A stretch of 64,000 bases of DNA from Alphaproteobacteria bacterium (lineage in GTDB: Bacteria; Pseudomonadota; Alphaproteobacteria; Reyranellales; Reyranellaceae). Shown here one piece after another: positions 45,141 to 52,716 of this stretch (within the stretch, counting starts at the first letter, position 1; the number at the start of each line of letters is the position of its first letter). The notes under the pieces are model-generated. The model saw only the letters and a list, made by a program, of their open reading frames with translations. It had not been told where the DNA came from and ran no database searches. The translations under genes were made by a program, and so were the position numbers. The stretch is from contig JAHBYP010000002.1 of the NCBI GenBank assembly GCA_019635875.1, positions 186,001 through 250,000 on the forward strand, given 5' to 3'.

Positions 45141-45536
45141 ATGCCTGCCGACACGCAAGCGTCTGATTGGAAAGTCCGTTGGAAGCATAACGTGGAAGTC
45201 CTAGGAGTCGTCCATCAGGTCTTCAGGTTCGGAAGTAAGGTAGCGAACGAAGAACGAGACCTCGCGTTTTTCGGCTATGGGCAACGGGTGGGCGCCAGCG
45301 CCGGGTCCGACGCCGCTTGGCTGTGGACCAGCCTGAGGTGTGAAACATCCTTCAGCATCAATGATCTCCATGGACGGAAAGGGGAGCTCATGGGGATGAC
45401 GCTAGGCGGCATTGTCTTCCAGGCCGGGGTACTGCTCATTTCCGCCGAGAACCTGTTCAAGCGAACGCAGCTGAGACACTTTGGGCTCGGCGTTGGAGGA
45501 GCTGCCTTTCATGCGTATGGGAGATGGATCAAATAG
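45141..45536 (+). CDS. hypothetical protein in accessory patch
   Basis: I do not recognise this 131 aa protein. GGAGG sits 6 bases before ATG 45141. The N-terminal half is charged (DWKVRWKHNVEVLG, FGSKVANEERDLAFFGYG). The C-terminal half has a hydrophobic stretch, GMTLGGIVFQAGVLLIS, then a Gly-rich end HFGLGVGGAAFHAYG. Codon use is clearly less GC-rich than in flanking genes. It lies inside the segment bounded by the 200-bp duplication, followed by a repeat array, so it is likely part of transferred or rearranged DNA. Confidence 0.6.
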   Translation: MPADTQASDWKVRWKHNVEVLGVVHQVFRFGSKVANEERDLAFFGYGQRVGASAGSDAAWLWTSLRCETSFSINDLHGRKGELMGMTLGGIVFQAGVLLISAENLFKRTQLRHFGLGVGGAAFHAYGRWIK

Positions 45537-45572
45537 ATCGCGCAAGATCCGAAGATCCGTGTCCGAAGGTCC

Positions 45573-45927
45573 GTGTCAGGCTTGCGTTATTGCATTATAT
45601 TCAGAAGCACTCTCCTCGCCTTCGCCAGTCACTGCACCAGACCACGATCCGTTGCAACGACGAATAACGCAATAACGCAAGCCTGACACCATTGTCCCTA
45701 CAAGCCTGACACCATTGTCCCTATCCAGAAACGCGCGCCTTGAATTCGCTGGTCGCTGCGCCAGACCACGATCCGTTGCAATGACGAATAACGCAATAAC
45801 GCAAGCCTGACACCCTTTCGTCGGACGAATAACGCAATAACGCAAGCCTGACACCATTGGATCCGATCCGTTGCAACGACGAATAACGCAATACCGCAAG
45901 CCTGACACCCTTTGCAAGCCTGACACC
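45573..45927. repeat. array of GCAAGCCTGACACC-ending units
   Basis: Four direct full units of 30 bases (starts at 45661, 45785, 45826, 45880) read CGAATAACGCAATAACG and end GCAAGCCTGACACC. Two truncated units keep only CAAGCCTGACACC (45701 and 45915), and one inverted unit lies at 45573-45593. Three full units (45661, 45785 and 45880) are preceded by GATCCGTTGCAA, and for the first two the match extends further, ACGATCCGTTGCAA. Spacing is irregular, so this is not a CRISPR array. The TGTCAGGCTTGC core resembles sequences mobilised by REP-type Y1 transposases, by inference only. Confidence 0.8.
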
Positions 45928-45931
45928 CTTT

Positions 45932-46130
45932 GCGCCTCATCCGGCCGAGTCGGGGCGCCGCTGTCATCCCGAGCGGAGCGAGGATCCATGCGTCTTGCCT
46001 GGATCCCTCGCTGCGCTCCGGGTGACAGGTGTGCTCGATTGATCGGACGTCGCTTTGGCAAGGTCAAAGCCCCGCCAGCCCGGCCAGCGCCGCGCGCTGG
46101 ATCTCGACCGCGCGCGGGTAGCAGAGGTCG
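45932..46130. repeat. direct duplication, right copy
   Basis: Counterpart of 44722-44920. It spans the junction of the repeat array, family A copy 9 and the intact 3' end of the DUF2817 gene, so this copy is the probable original. Confidence 0.85.
45961..46028. repeat. Family A palindromic element, copy 9
   Basis: Shares the unusual loop ATGCGTCTTGC with copy 8, confirming their common origin in the duplication. It lies 35 bases beyond the DUF2817 stop. Confidence 0.9.
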
Positions 46131-47155
46131 CGCCAGTCGGCGCTGTCGGGATAGAAGGCGTCGCGCACCTGGCGGCGGATCTCCTCGCCCTGCTTGGAGC
46201 GCGGATCGCCGTGCAGGTGCAGCCAGTTGTCGGCGAACAGGGCGGCGTTGACCTCGGTGGCCGAGAGCGTGCCGACCTCGATCGCCGAGGCGACCACGGT
46301 GGCCTCGGGCAGGATCTGCGGAAAGGCCATGCGCAGATTGCCCTCGATCACCGGCGATTGCGATTCGCCCGATTGCGGCGAGGTCACCGCCTCGCCGAAC
46401 CACTGGCGCGCCAGCCTCAGCGCCGCGCTGCCCGGCGCGTGGCGGCAGATCAGCTCGGAATAGCCGAAGGGGCCCAGCCCGGTGTGCAGGTCGAGCACGC
46501 AGACGGCGTCGGCCTCGGCGAGGAAGTGCGGCACGATCTCGAAGATGGTGCGGTTCGACCACGACGGGCCGGTGCCGCCGTAGAACACGCCGTTGGGATG
46601 GGTGTGCTGGCCCGCCGCGATGGCGGCGTTGAGGGCGGCCATGCCGTTGGCGGCGGCGAAGTCGCGCAGCCGCTTGTTGAGGTCGCCGCGCACCTTGTCG
46701 TTCCACTCGCGCGGCTCGAGGTAGGCTGCGATGTCGAGATAGCCCTTGTTGGGCGGCAGCTTGGCGTGGAAGTCGCGGAAATTGCGGTTGATGTCGATGT
46801 TGTCCTCGTTGACCCGGCGCAGCCACGAGAAGCCCCAGGGATTCGTCGCATGCACCAGCAGTGCCGCGACGCCCGGCGGCAGCTCGCGATGCAGCCCGTC
46901 GCGCAGGAAGCCGGTCTGCACGCCGCTGCCGTAGAGGCCCTCGACGCCATGCGTGCCGCTGCACAGCACCAGTATCCTGGACGAATCGCGCGGGCCGACC
47001 CAGGCGGCGTCGGTCGCCAGCTCCTCGCCGTCGAAACCCTTCAGCGGATGCGGCCAGCTGGTGACCTCGACGTTCTGCTCGGCGCAGGCGGCGCGGAACT
47101 TCGCGCGCGCGCTCCGGTAGTCGGGCGAGAAGTGATCGTGATGCGACATCGACAC
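46064..47155 (-). CDS. DUF2817 family (M14-like) zinc peptidase-type protein
   Basis: This 363 aa protein belongs to DUF2817, related to M14 carboxypeptidases. The zinc motif H69-x-x-E72 is seen in GTHGVEGLYGSG. The following NEDNIDINRNFRDF and DLHTGLGPFG carry further conserved residues (third ligand His in DLHTG). The biological substrate is unknown. It is the last gene before the duplicated patch. Confidence 0.87.
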   Translation of the reverse strand: MSMSHHDHFSPDYRSARAKFRAACAEQNVEVTSWPHPLKGFDGEELATDAAWVGPRDSSRILVLCSGTHGVEGLYGSGVQTGFLRDGLHRELPPGVAALLVHATNPWGFSWLRRVNEDNIDINRNFRDFHAKLPPNKGYLDIAAYLEPREWNDKVRGDLNKRLRDFAAANGMAALNAAIAAGQHTHPNGVFYGGTGPSWSNRTIFEIVPHFLAEADAVCVLDLHTGLGPFGYSELICRHAPGSAALRLARQWFGEAVTSPQSGESQSPVIEGNLRMAFPQILPEATVVASAIEVGTLSATEVNAALFADNWLHLHGDPRSKQGEEIRRQVRDAFYPDSADWRDLCYPRAVEIQRAALAGLAGL

Positions 47156-47188
47156 CTGCCGAACGCTGAAGCGGGCAACCGGGACAGC

Positions 47189-48391
47189 TTAGAGGTCGCG
47201 CTCCCAGCGGTCGAGGTCGGCCAGCACCTCTTCGGTGTCGGCGCCCACCGCCGGTGCCGGCCGGCGGAAGGTGCCGGGCGTGCGCGACAGGCGCGGCACG
47301 ACGTTGTGCATCGGCAGGCTGCCGAGATCGGCATCGTCGGCCGCGACGATCGCCTCGCGTCCCACAGGATAGGGATGCACCAGCAGATCCTCCATGGCGC
47401 AGACCGGACCGACGGTGACGCCGGCGGCCTCGAACAGCGCCAGGTTCTCCTCCTGCGTGCGCGCGCCGATGAAGCCGCCGATGATCGCGTCGAGTTCGTC
47501 GCGATGACGAACACGCGCATCGTTGGTGGCGAAGCGCGGATCGGCGACCAGCTCGGGCCGGCCGATGCTGCGCAGGATGCGCTCGGCCATCGCCTGCATC
47601 GAGCCCGAGAGCGCGACGTACCTGCCGTCGGCGCAGAGGTAGAGATTGCGCGGCGCGGTGTGGCTGGCGGTGTTGCCGGCGCGCATCGCGCCCTTGCCCT
47701 CGATGCTGGCGACGCCAGCCTCCGAGGCGACGGCCGAGAAGATCGGCTCGAACAGCGACAGGTCGATCACCTGGCCCTCGCCGCCCTTGACCTCGACCTC
47801 GCGCAAGGCGGTCATCACCGCGAAGGCGCCGGTCTGGCCGGCGATCATGTCGGCCAGCGCCAGCGGCGGCACCGCCGGCGGCTTGTCGGCGAAGCCGTTC
47901 ATGTGGGCGAAGCCCGACATCGCCTCGACCAGGGTGCCGAAGCCCGGCTTGTCCTTCCACGGCCCGGTCTGGCCCCAGCCCGAGACGCGCACGACGATCA
48001 GCCTGCGGTTCATCGCCAGCAGCATTTCGGGGCCCAGTCCCATCTTCTCCATCGTGCCGGGCACGAAGTTCTCGACCAGCACATGCGCCTGTTTGATCAG
48101 CCGCTCGAGGATGGCGCGGCCCCCGGCGTCCTTGATGTCGAGCGCGATCGAGCGCTTGTTGCGCGAGTAGGTCTTCCAGAAGACGGAATGGCCGCGCACC
48201 CGCCAGTTGCGCAGATCGTCGCCGGCGCCGGGCCGCTCGACCTTGATGACGTCGGCGCCGAAATCGGCCAGCGCGTGGGTGACGATGTTGCCCGCCACCA
48301 GCCGCGACATGTCGATCACCCGCACGCCGTCGAGCGGCCCCGACGCGCGCGGGTCGAAGGATTTGCGGGCGATACGCGGCACATCGGCCAT
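47189..48391 (-). CDS. CaiB/BaiF family (class III) CoA-transferase
   Basis: This 400 aa protein matches formyl-CoA transferase-like class III CoA transferases. The start GPLDGVRVIDMSRLVAGNIVTHALADFGADVIKVERPG and the block SRNKRSIALDIKD are diagnostic. The nucleophilic Asp is expected in LALADMIAGQTGAFA. Donor and acceptor are unknown. ATG 48391 is chosen since upstream sequence is the PIN toxin's 3' end in another frame. Confidence 0.93.
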   Translation of the reverse strand: MADVPRIARKSFDPRASGPLDGVRVIDMSRLVAGNIVTHALADFGADVIKVERPGAGDDLRNWRVRGHSVFWKTYSRNKRSIALDIKDAGGRAILERLIKQAHVLVENFVPGTMEKMGLGPEMLLAMNRRLIVVRVSGWGQTGPWKDKPGFGTLVEAMSGFAHMNGFADKPPAVPPLALADMIAGQTGAFAVMTALREVEVKGGEGQVIDLSLFEPIFSAVASEAGVASIEGKGAMRAGNTASHTAPRNLYLCADGRYVALSGSMQAMAERILRSIGRPELVADPRFATNDARVRHRDELDAIIGGFIGARTQEENLALFEAAGVTVGPVCAMEDLLVHPYPVGREAIVAADDADLGSLPMHNVVPRLSRTPGTFRRPAPAVGADTEEVLADLDRWERDL

Positions 48392-48396
48392 GGCTG

Positions 48397-48807
48397 TCAC
48401 ACGGAAAGTTGCAGGCGATCGACGAAGGCGCGCGGCGACATGACCTCGACCTCGCGCCGTGAAGCTGCGGGAAAATGTCTGAGATTGCCCGTGATTAGGA
48501 TCGCTCTCGCGGCGGCGGCGCAAGCGAGAAACTCACCGTCGGCCGGATCCGGCAGCGCCAACGGCCAAGGCGGGGCGATTGCCGGGGTTCCCGCGGTTTC
48601 GAGGATGTTCACAACGCGCTCGACGTCGGCCGGGTCGAGCGCAAGCCGCGGTCGAGCCAGCACTCCCCGGTACTCCGCCACGATGCGCGGCGTGTGCGCC
48701 ACGTCCAAGCCGCGATCGATCACCAGCTCCAGGATCAGACCGGGAGGCCCCTGCGGCGACAGCATCGCCGACACGATGATGTTAGTGTCGAGGACAACTC
48801 GAATCAA
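48397..48807 (-). CDS. PIN domain toxin (VapC-like, TIGR00305 type)
   Basis: This 136 aa putative ribonuclease has the PIN acidic residues: D7 in VVLDTNIIVSAML, E43 in IVAEYRGVL, and D in LPDPADGEFLACA and the late ILITGNLRHF. The start codon is TTG 48807, overlapping the TGA of the antitoxin (TTGA). That low-efficiency start fits a toxin kept below antitoxin levels. It is the second gene in a type II toxin-antitoxin operon. Confidence 0.88.
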   Translation of the reverse strand: MIRVVLDTNIIVSAMLSPQGPPGLILELVIDRGLDVAHTPRIVAEYRGVLARPRLALDPADVERVVNILETAGTPAIAPPWPLALPDPADGEFLACAAAARAILITGNLRHFPAASRREVEVMSPRAFVDRLQLSV

Positions 48808-49115
48808 GCGCGCCCGGTGCGCCGAGCGCGTACCGCGTTGGCCGCCCGTACGGCGGCTACCTCGGCGTCGATTTCCCGCATTGTCAGGCGATCGGTACCG
48901 TCCCGCGCGGCCTTGCGTCGGATCGCCTGGAGAGCACGCATCGCTCGGGCGCGTCTGATGTCCTCGGCCGTCTCGTCGACCGTCGCGGCATCGACGGGCA
49001 CGAGAAGCGCGATGGGCTGGCCGTTCGCCGTCAGGATCGCCTCGCGTTCACCCGAAAGCGCCTGCCGAACCGCGCGCGGTCGGGAGCGAAAGTCTCGAAT
49101 GGTGACCGTTTTCAT
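48804..49115 (-). CDS. Phd/YefM family antitoxin
   Basis: This 103 aa antitoxin has the N-terminal DNA-binding part of the Phd/YefM family (VTIRDFRSRPRAVRQALSGEREAILTANGQPIALLVPV). The C-terminal Arg/Ala-rich helices are expected to wrap the toxin. The gene lies directly downstream of a perfect 30-bp palindrome that is the likely operator for autoregulation. It overlaps the toxin start by 4 bases. Confidence 0.88.
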   Translation of the reverse strand: MKTVTIRDFRSRPRAVRQALSGEREAILTANGQPIALLVPVDAATVDETAEDIRRARAMRALQAIRRKAARDGTDRLTMREIDAEVAAVRAANAVRARRTGRA

Positions 49116-49128
49116 GGGCGCAGGATAT

Positions 49129-49158
49129 CCCTTGGGGTGACAATTGTCACCCCAAGGG
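49129..49158. promoter_or_regulatory. 30-bp perfect palindrome upstream of the toxin-antitoxin operon
   Basis: Every base of CCCTTGGGGTGACAA (49129-49143) pairs with its mirror at 49144-49158. The repeat ends 14 bases before the antitoxin ATG and lies 12 bases beyond the stop of the upstream lipoprotein gene. An antitoxin operator is most likely. A role as that gene's transcript-end hairpin is possible, though no T-run follows. Confidence 0.7.
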
Positions 49159-49169
49159 TGCGCGTGCGA

Positions 49170-49517
49170 TCAGCCCCAATGACCCTGGAAGTAGACCCAG
49201 CTGTTGCCGCGCTGCTCCCAGCGGGCCGGGACCCAGTAAGCCTCGCGGCGCGGGCGGTCGACATAGGCGCCCGGCACCCAGACATAGGTGACGCCGTCCC
49301 AGCGCCAGTAGCCCGGCATCCAGGTCGCCATGTCGCCGTGGCCCGGCGGGATCGGCGGGATGGCTTCGTAGATCGGCGGCGGCGGGGCGCGCGGGGCGAT
49401 GACTTCGTTGACGGCGACCTTCTCGGCCGGCGGCTCGCCGGCGCAGGCCGCCAGCAGGCCGGCGAACGGCAGGGCCGCCCCGCCGATCACGATCCGGCGA
49501 CGGCTATGGCTGACCAT
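49170..49517 (-). CDS. YXWGXW-repeat-type lipoprotein
   Basis: This 115 aa protein has a twin-Arg-like, lipobox signal (SRRRIVIGGAALPFAGLLAAC, Cys as lipidation site). A Pro-rich linker (APPPPIYEAIPPIPPGHGD) and aromatic repeats WMPGYWRWDGVTYVWVPGAY and YWVPARWEQRGNSWVYFQGHW follow. These match the YXWGXW repeat family found in envelope lipoproteins. Function is unknown. Confidence 0.83.
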   Translation of the reverse strand: MVSHSRRRIVIGGAALPFAGLLAACAGEPPAEKVAVNEVIAPRAPPPPIYEAIPPIPPGHGDMATWMPGYWRWDGVTYVWVPGAYVDRPRREAYWVPARWEQRGNSWVYFQGHWG

Positions 49518-49609
49518 GGATCACCTCCAGTGCCGCCCGTTCGGGCGCACGGAAGCAACGCGCCGGGCGGCCGCCGGTGCCCCGCCCTATTCTGGACATT
49601 TCCGTGGCG

Positions 49610-51187
49610 TCACGGCGCCGGCGTGACGGAGGTGGCCAGCGTGAACTGGTCGGTGCGGCCGGCATAGGTGAAGCCGCGGCGCATCGCCCAGCCGGCCACC
49701 TCGAAGTACAGCGGCAGCACGGCGAAATCGTCGAGCGCCAGGCGCGCGGCGTCCTCGAGCAAGGTGGCGCGGCGCTCGGCGTCGATGGTGCGCAGCGCCT
49801 CGATCAGCAGCCCGTCGACGGCGGGATTGGAATAGCGGCCGCGATTGGTGCCGCCCAGGCCGCGCTCGCGGTCGGGCGTCGCCACCAGCGCGCGCAGCGG
49901 ATCGCCGGCCTCGCCCGCCGCCGTGGCCCAGCCGGCGAGATAGGCGCTGTAGCGATGCGCGTCGCGGTTCTGGAAGAACGCCTGCGGCTGGCTGGCCTCG
50001 ACCCGCGTCTTCACGCCGATTGCCGTCCAGCCCGCCGCCACCGCCTCGGCGACGCGCAGGTCGTTGACGTAGCGGCCGTTGGGCGCGCCCAGGATGATCG
50101 AGAAGCCATCGGGGTAGCCGGCCTCGCCGAGCAGGCGGCGGGCGCGCTCGAGGTCGGGCACGCCGACCACGGTGTCGCGCCGCGCGCCGGACATCGGCCA
50201 CGGCAGCAGGTCGGCGGCGGCCACGGCGTCGCCCGCCATCACCTCTTGCACCAGCCGATCACGGTCGAGCGCCAGGCTGAGCGCCTGGCGCACCCGGCGA
50301 TCCTTCAGCGGGTTCTTGCCGCCGGTGTCGGGAATGCCGGGCGACGGCTCGGCGTGATGGTCGAGATGCAGGTAGATCACCCGGTTCGACGTCGCGGTGA
50401 CGATGCGCAGCCGCTCGTCGCGGCGCAGGCGCGGCAGATCCTGCGTCGGCACGTTCTCGACGACGTCGAGGTCGCCCGAATCGAGCGCGGCCAGCCGCGT
50501 CGTGGCGTCGGCGATCGGATAGAAGGCGACGTTGGCCCAGGCCGGCTTCGGGCCCCAGTAATCCTCATGGCGCGCCAGCACGAGCTGGCGGCCGCGATCC
50601 CAGGAGACGAAGCGGAACGGACCGGTGCCGACAAGGCCCTCGCCGCGATTGAGCTGCCCGGTCGTCTTGCCCTCCGGCGCCGGCCCCGACGCCGCCCGGC
50701 GCGACAGGATGAAGATGGCGCTGAGCTCGCGCGGCAGCAGCGGCGCGGGTGCCGCGGTGCGCAGGCGGACGGTCAGCGGATCGACGATCTCGACCTCGAG
50801 GATCTGGCGCGTGAAGTGCGTGAAGGGCGACGGCGCGTTGGGCACGCGCGGCACGCGATCGAGGCTGAACAGGACGTCGTCGGCGGTGAACGGCGAGCCG
50901 TCGTGGAAGCGCACGCCCTCGCGCAGCCGGAACTCCCAGGTCCGCTCGTCCAGCGCGCGCCAGCCGGTGGCCAGCGCCGGCACCAGCCGCTGGTGCTCGT
51001 CCTGCGCCACCAGCGCCTCGAAGAGGTGCCGGGCGATCTGGTTGTTGGCGGGGAAATTGTCGTAGTGCGGATCGAGCGAGGTGGCGTCGGCGGCGAGCCC
51101 GATGCGCAGGTCGCGCGCCGCCGCGCTGCCCACGGCGTACGTGAGCATCGCGCAGACAAGCGCCATCACCCGGATCAACACCGCCAT
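49610..51187 (-). CDS. ABC transporter oligopeptide-type substrate-binding protein (SBP_bac_5)
   Basis: This 525 aa periplasmic binding protein has a signal peptide (VMALVCAMLTYAVGSAAA). The cluster-C SBP signatures are LGLAADATSLDPHYDN-type, HLFEALVAQDEHQRLVPALATGWRALD and WEFRLREGVRFHDGSPFTADDVLFSLDR. It would feed a peptide- or opine-type ABC importer, but no permease or ATPase gene is in the window. It ends a long minus-strand gene run starting at 55516. Confidence 0.93.
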   Translation of the reverse strand: MAVLIRVMALVCAMLTYAVGSAAARDLRIGLAADATSLDPHYDNFPANNQIARHLFEALVAQDEHQRLVPALATGWRALDERTWEFRLREGVRFHDGSPFTADDVLFSLDRVPRVPNAPSPFTHFTRQILEVEIVDPLTVRLRTAAPAPLLPRELSAIFILSRRAASGPAPEGKTTGQLNRGEGLVGTGPFRFVSWDRGRQLVLARHEDYWGPKPAWANVAFYPIADATTRLAALDSGDLDVVENVPTQDLPRLRRDERLRIVTATSNRVIYLHLDHHAEPSPGIPDTGGKNPLKDRRVRQALSLALDRDRLVQEVMAGDAVAAADLLPWPMSGARRDTVVGVPDLERARRLLGEAGYPDGFSIILGAPNGRYVNDLRVAEAVAAGWTAIGVKTRVEASQPQAFFQNRDAHRYSAYLAGWATAAGEAGDPLRALVATPDRERGLGGTNRGRYSNPAVDGLLIEALRTIDAERRATLLEDAARLALDDFAVLPLYFEVAGWAMRRGFTYAGRTDQFTLATSVTPAP

Positions 51188-51240
51188 CCGACACCCCGCG
51201 GGCGCAGACCATGGAAGAGCGACAGGGCCAACGCAAGCCA

Positions 51241-51786
51241 TCAGCCCGGCCGGAAACGCTTTTCCATGAAGGAGCCGACGCCGATGACGATGGCGCCGAG
51301 CACCAGGGCGGTGCCGAAGCCGGCCATGAAGGCCCACGAGCCGTCGGGCACGCGCGTCGAATCGAAGCGCAGCCGCATGCCGTTCACTTCCGGCTTCGAC
51401 GGCAGGTAGACCACCGCGATGCGCGCGTCGGGCCGGATGCCGTTGGGCGCATTGGCATCGCGCATCGCCTCGTACTGGCCGCGCGCAATGCTGTTGACCG
51501 AGACGCGCACCTGGTCGCTGCCGACGATGATGCGGCCGGCCTTGTCGGTGAAGCGGTAGGTGAAGTCGTAGCCGATGTCGCGCTTCTGCCAGCCCAGCGA
51601 GCCGGTGATCGACAGCGGCGTGGCCTCGACCTCGACGCCCTCGGTGCGGATGCGCTCCATCGCCGCCGCGCGCGAGTCGCTGAGCCAGGTCGAGAAGCCC
51701 CAGACGGCGGGCCAGCTCAGCAGCGCCGCCAGCAGGCCGAGCCGCGTGAAGCGGCGGATGGTCTGGCGGGTGAAGGTCATGGCCAT
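51241..51786 (-). CDS. DUF3592-like membrane protein
   Basis: This 181 aa protein has one membrane segment near each end (FTRLGLLAALLSWPAVWGFS and SWAFMAGFGTALVLGAIVIG). A beta-rich extracytoplasmic part sits between them (DIGYDFTYRFTDKAGRIIVGSDQVRVS). The arrangement fits DUF3592-type proteins. Either ATG at 51786 or 51780 could start it. Function is unknown. Confidence 0.6.
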   Translation of the reverse strand: MAMTFTRQTIRRFTRLGLLAALLSWPAVWGFSTWLSDSRAAAMERIRTEGVEVEATPLSITGSLGWQKRDIGYDFTYRFTDKAGRIIVGSDQVRVSVNSIARGQYEAMRDANAPNGIRPDARIAVVYLPSKPEVNGMRLRFDSTRVPDGSWAFMAGFGTALVLGAIVIGVGSFMEKRFRPG

Positions 51787-51803
51787 GGACACGCTACTCG
51801 CAC

Positions 51804-52715
51804 TCACGGTTTGGGCTGCTGCCAGCGCCGCTCGCGCGCCAGCCTGGCCTCGCGGCGGATGATGTAGATGGCCGAGGCGATGACGATGGCGGCGCCGACG
51901 AAGGTCCAGATCACCGGCATCTCCTGCCACAGCAGCCAGCCGACGAAGACGGCGAAGGGCAGGCGCAGATACTCGAACGGCGCCACCATCGACATCTCGC
52001 CGACGCGGAAGGCCTGGACCCAGAAATACTGCCCGACCGTGGCGGTGAGCGCGATGCCCACGGCGAGCAGCCAGCCCGCGAGATCGGGCCAGCGCCACAC
52101 CCAGATCGCCGGGCCGGCCAACAGCACGGTCGAGAACAGCGCGAACATGGTGAGGATCATCATCGGCGATTCGGTGGCCGACAGCCGCTTGACCATCAGG
52201 ATCGAGATCGCCACCAGGAGCGCGTTGGCCAGCGCGATCAGCGCGCCGGGCTGCAGCGAGCCCTCGCCCGGCCGCACCATGATCAGCACGCCGATGAAGC
52301 CGACGATGGTGGCGCTCCAGCGCCGCCAGCGCACCGTCTCGTGCAGCACCAGGGCGGCGATGACGACGGAAAACAGCGGCTGCGAGAAGGAGAGCGCCGT
52401 GGCGTCGGCCAGCGGCAAGAGCGCCACGGCGTAGAAGCCGCAGACCATCGAGGTGGTGCCGACCACGGTGCGCCAGAAGTGGCCGGCGATGCGCGGGCTC
52501 TTCCACGGCTGCACGCGACCCGAGGCCATGTGCGGGATCAGCAGGATGACGCCGATGATGGCGCGGAAGAAGGCGGTCTGGATGCTCTCGATCTGCTCCG
52601 ACAGCAGGCGGATCATCGCGCTCGTGGTCGTGAAGATGAAGCCGCCGGCGATCAGCCACAACGCGCCCTGCACGTTGGGCGGCAGGCGCAGGAGCCAGGT
52701 CAGGATCGAGGGCAC
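51804..52715 (-). CDS. EamA/DMT superfamily transporter
   Basis: This 303 aa carrier has ten hydrophobic segments in two EamA repeats. Repeat 1 includes ALWLIAGGFIFTTTSAMIRLL and ADATALSFSQPLFSVVIAALVLHE. Repeat 2 includes GEMSMVAPFEYLRLPFAVFVGWLLWQE. It probably exports or imports small metabolites. The GTG start (52715) is 1 base after the racemase stop, so it belongs to the same operon. Confidence 0.9.
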   Translation of the reverse strand: MPSILTWLLRLPPNVQGALWLIAGGFIFTTTSAMIRLLSEQIESIQTAFFRAIIGVILLIPHMASGRVQPWKSPRIAGHFWRTVVGTTSMVCGFYAVALLPLADATALSFSQPLFSVVIAALVLHETVRWRRWSATIVGFIGVLIMVRPGEGSLQPGALIALANALLVAISILMVKRLSATESPMMILTMFALFSTVLLAGPAIWVWRWPDLAGWLLAVGIALTATVGQYFWVQAFRVGEMSMVAPFEYLRLPFAVFVGWLLWQEMPVIWTFVGAAIVIASAIYIIRREARLARERRWQQPKP

Positions 52716-52716
52716 G

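Noticed and set aside
44951..45166. 71-codon frame in the accessory patch
   Set aside because: No Shine-Dalgarno, no similarity, overlaps the better-supported start of the 45141 gene.
45573..45927. Possible CRISPR array at the 45.6 kb repeats
   Set aside because: Unit spacing is irregular, some units are truncated, one is inverted, and spacers are not of even length.
46055..48958. A 967-codon plus-strand frame antisense to DUF2817, CoA-transferase and PIN genes
   Set aside because: It crosses three convincing minus-strand genes and has no recognisable domain.
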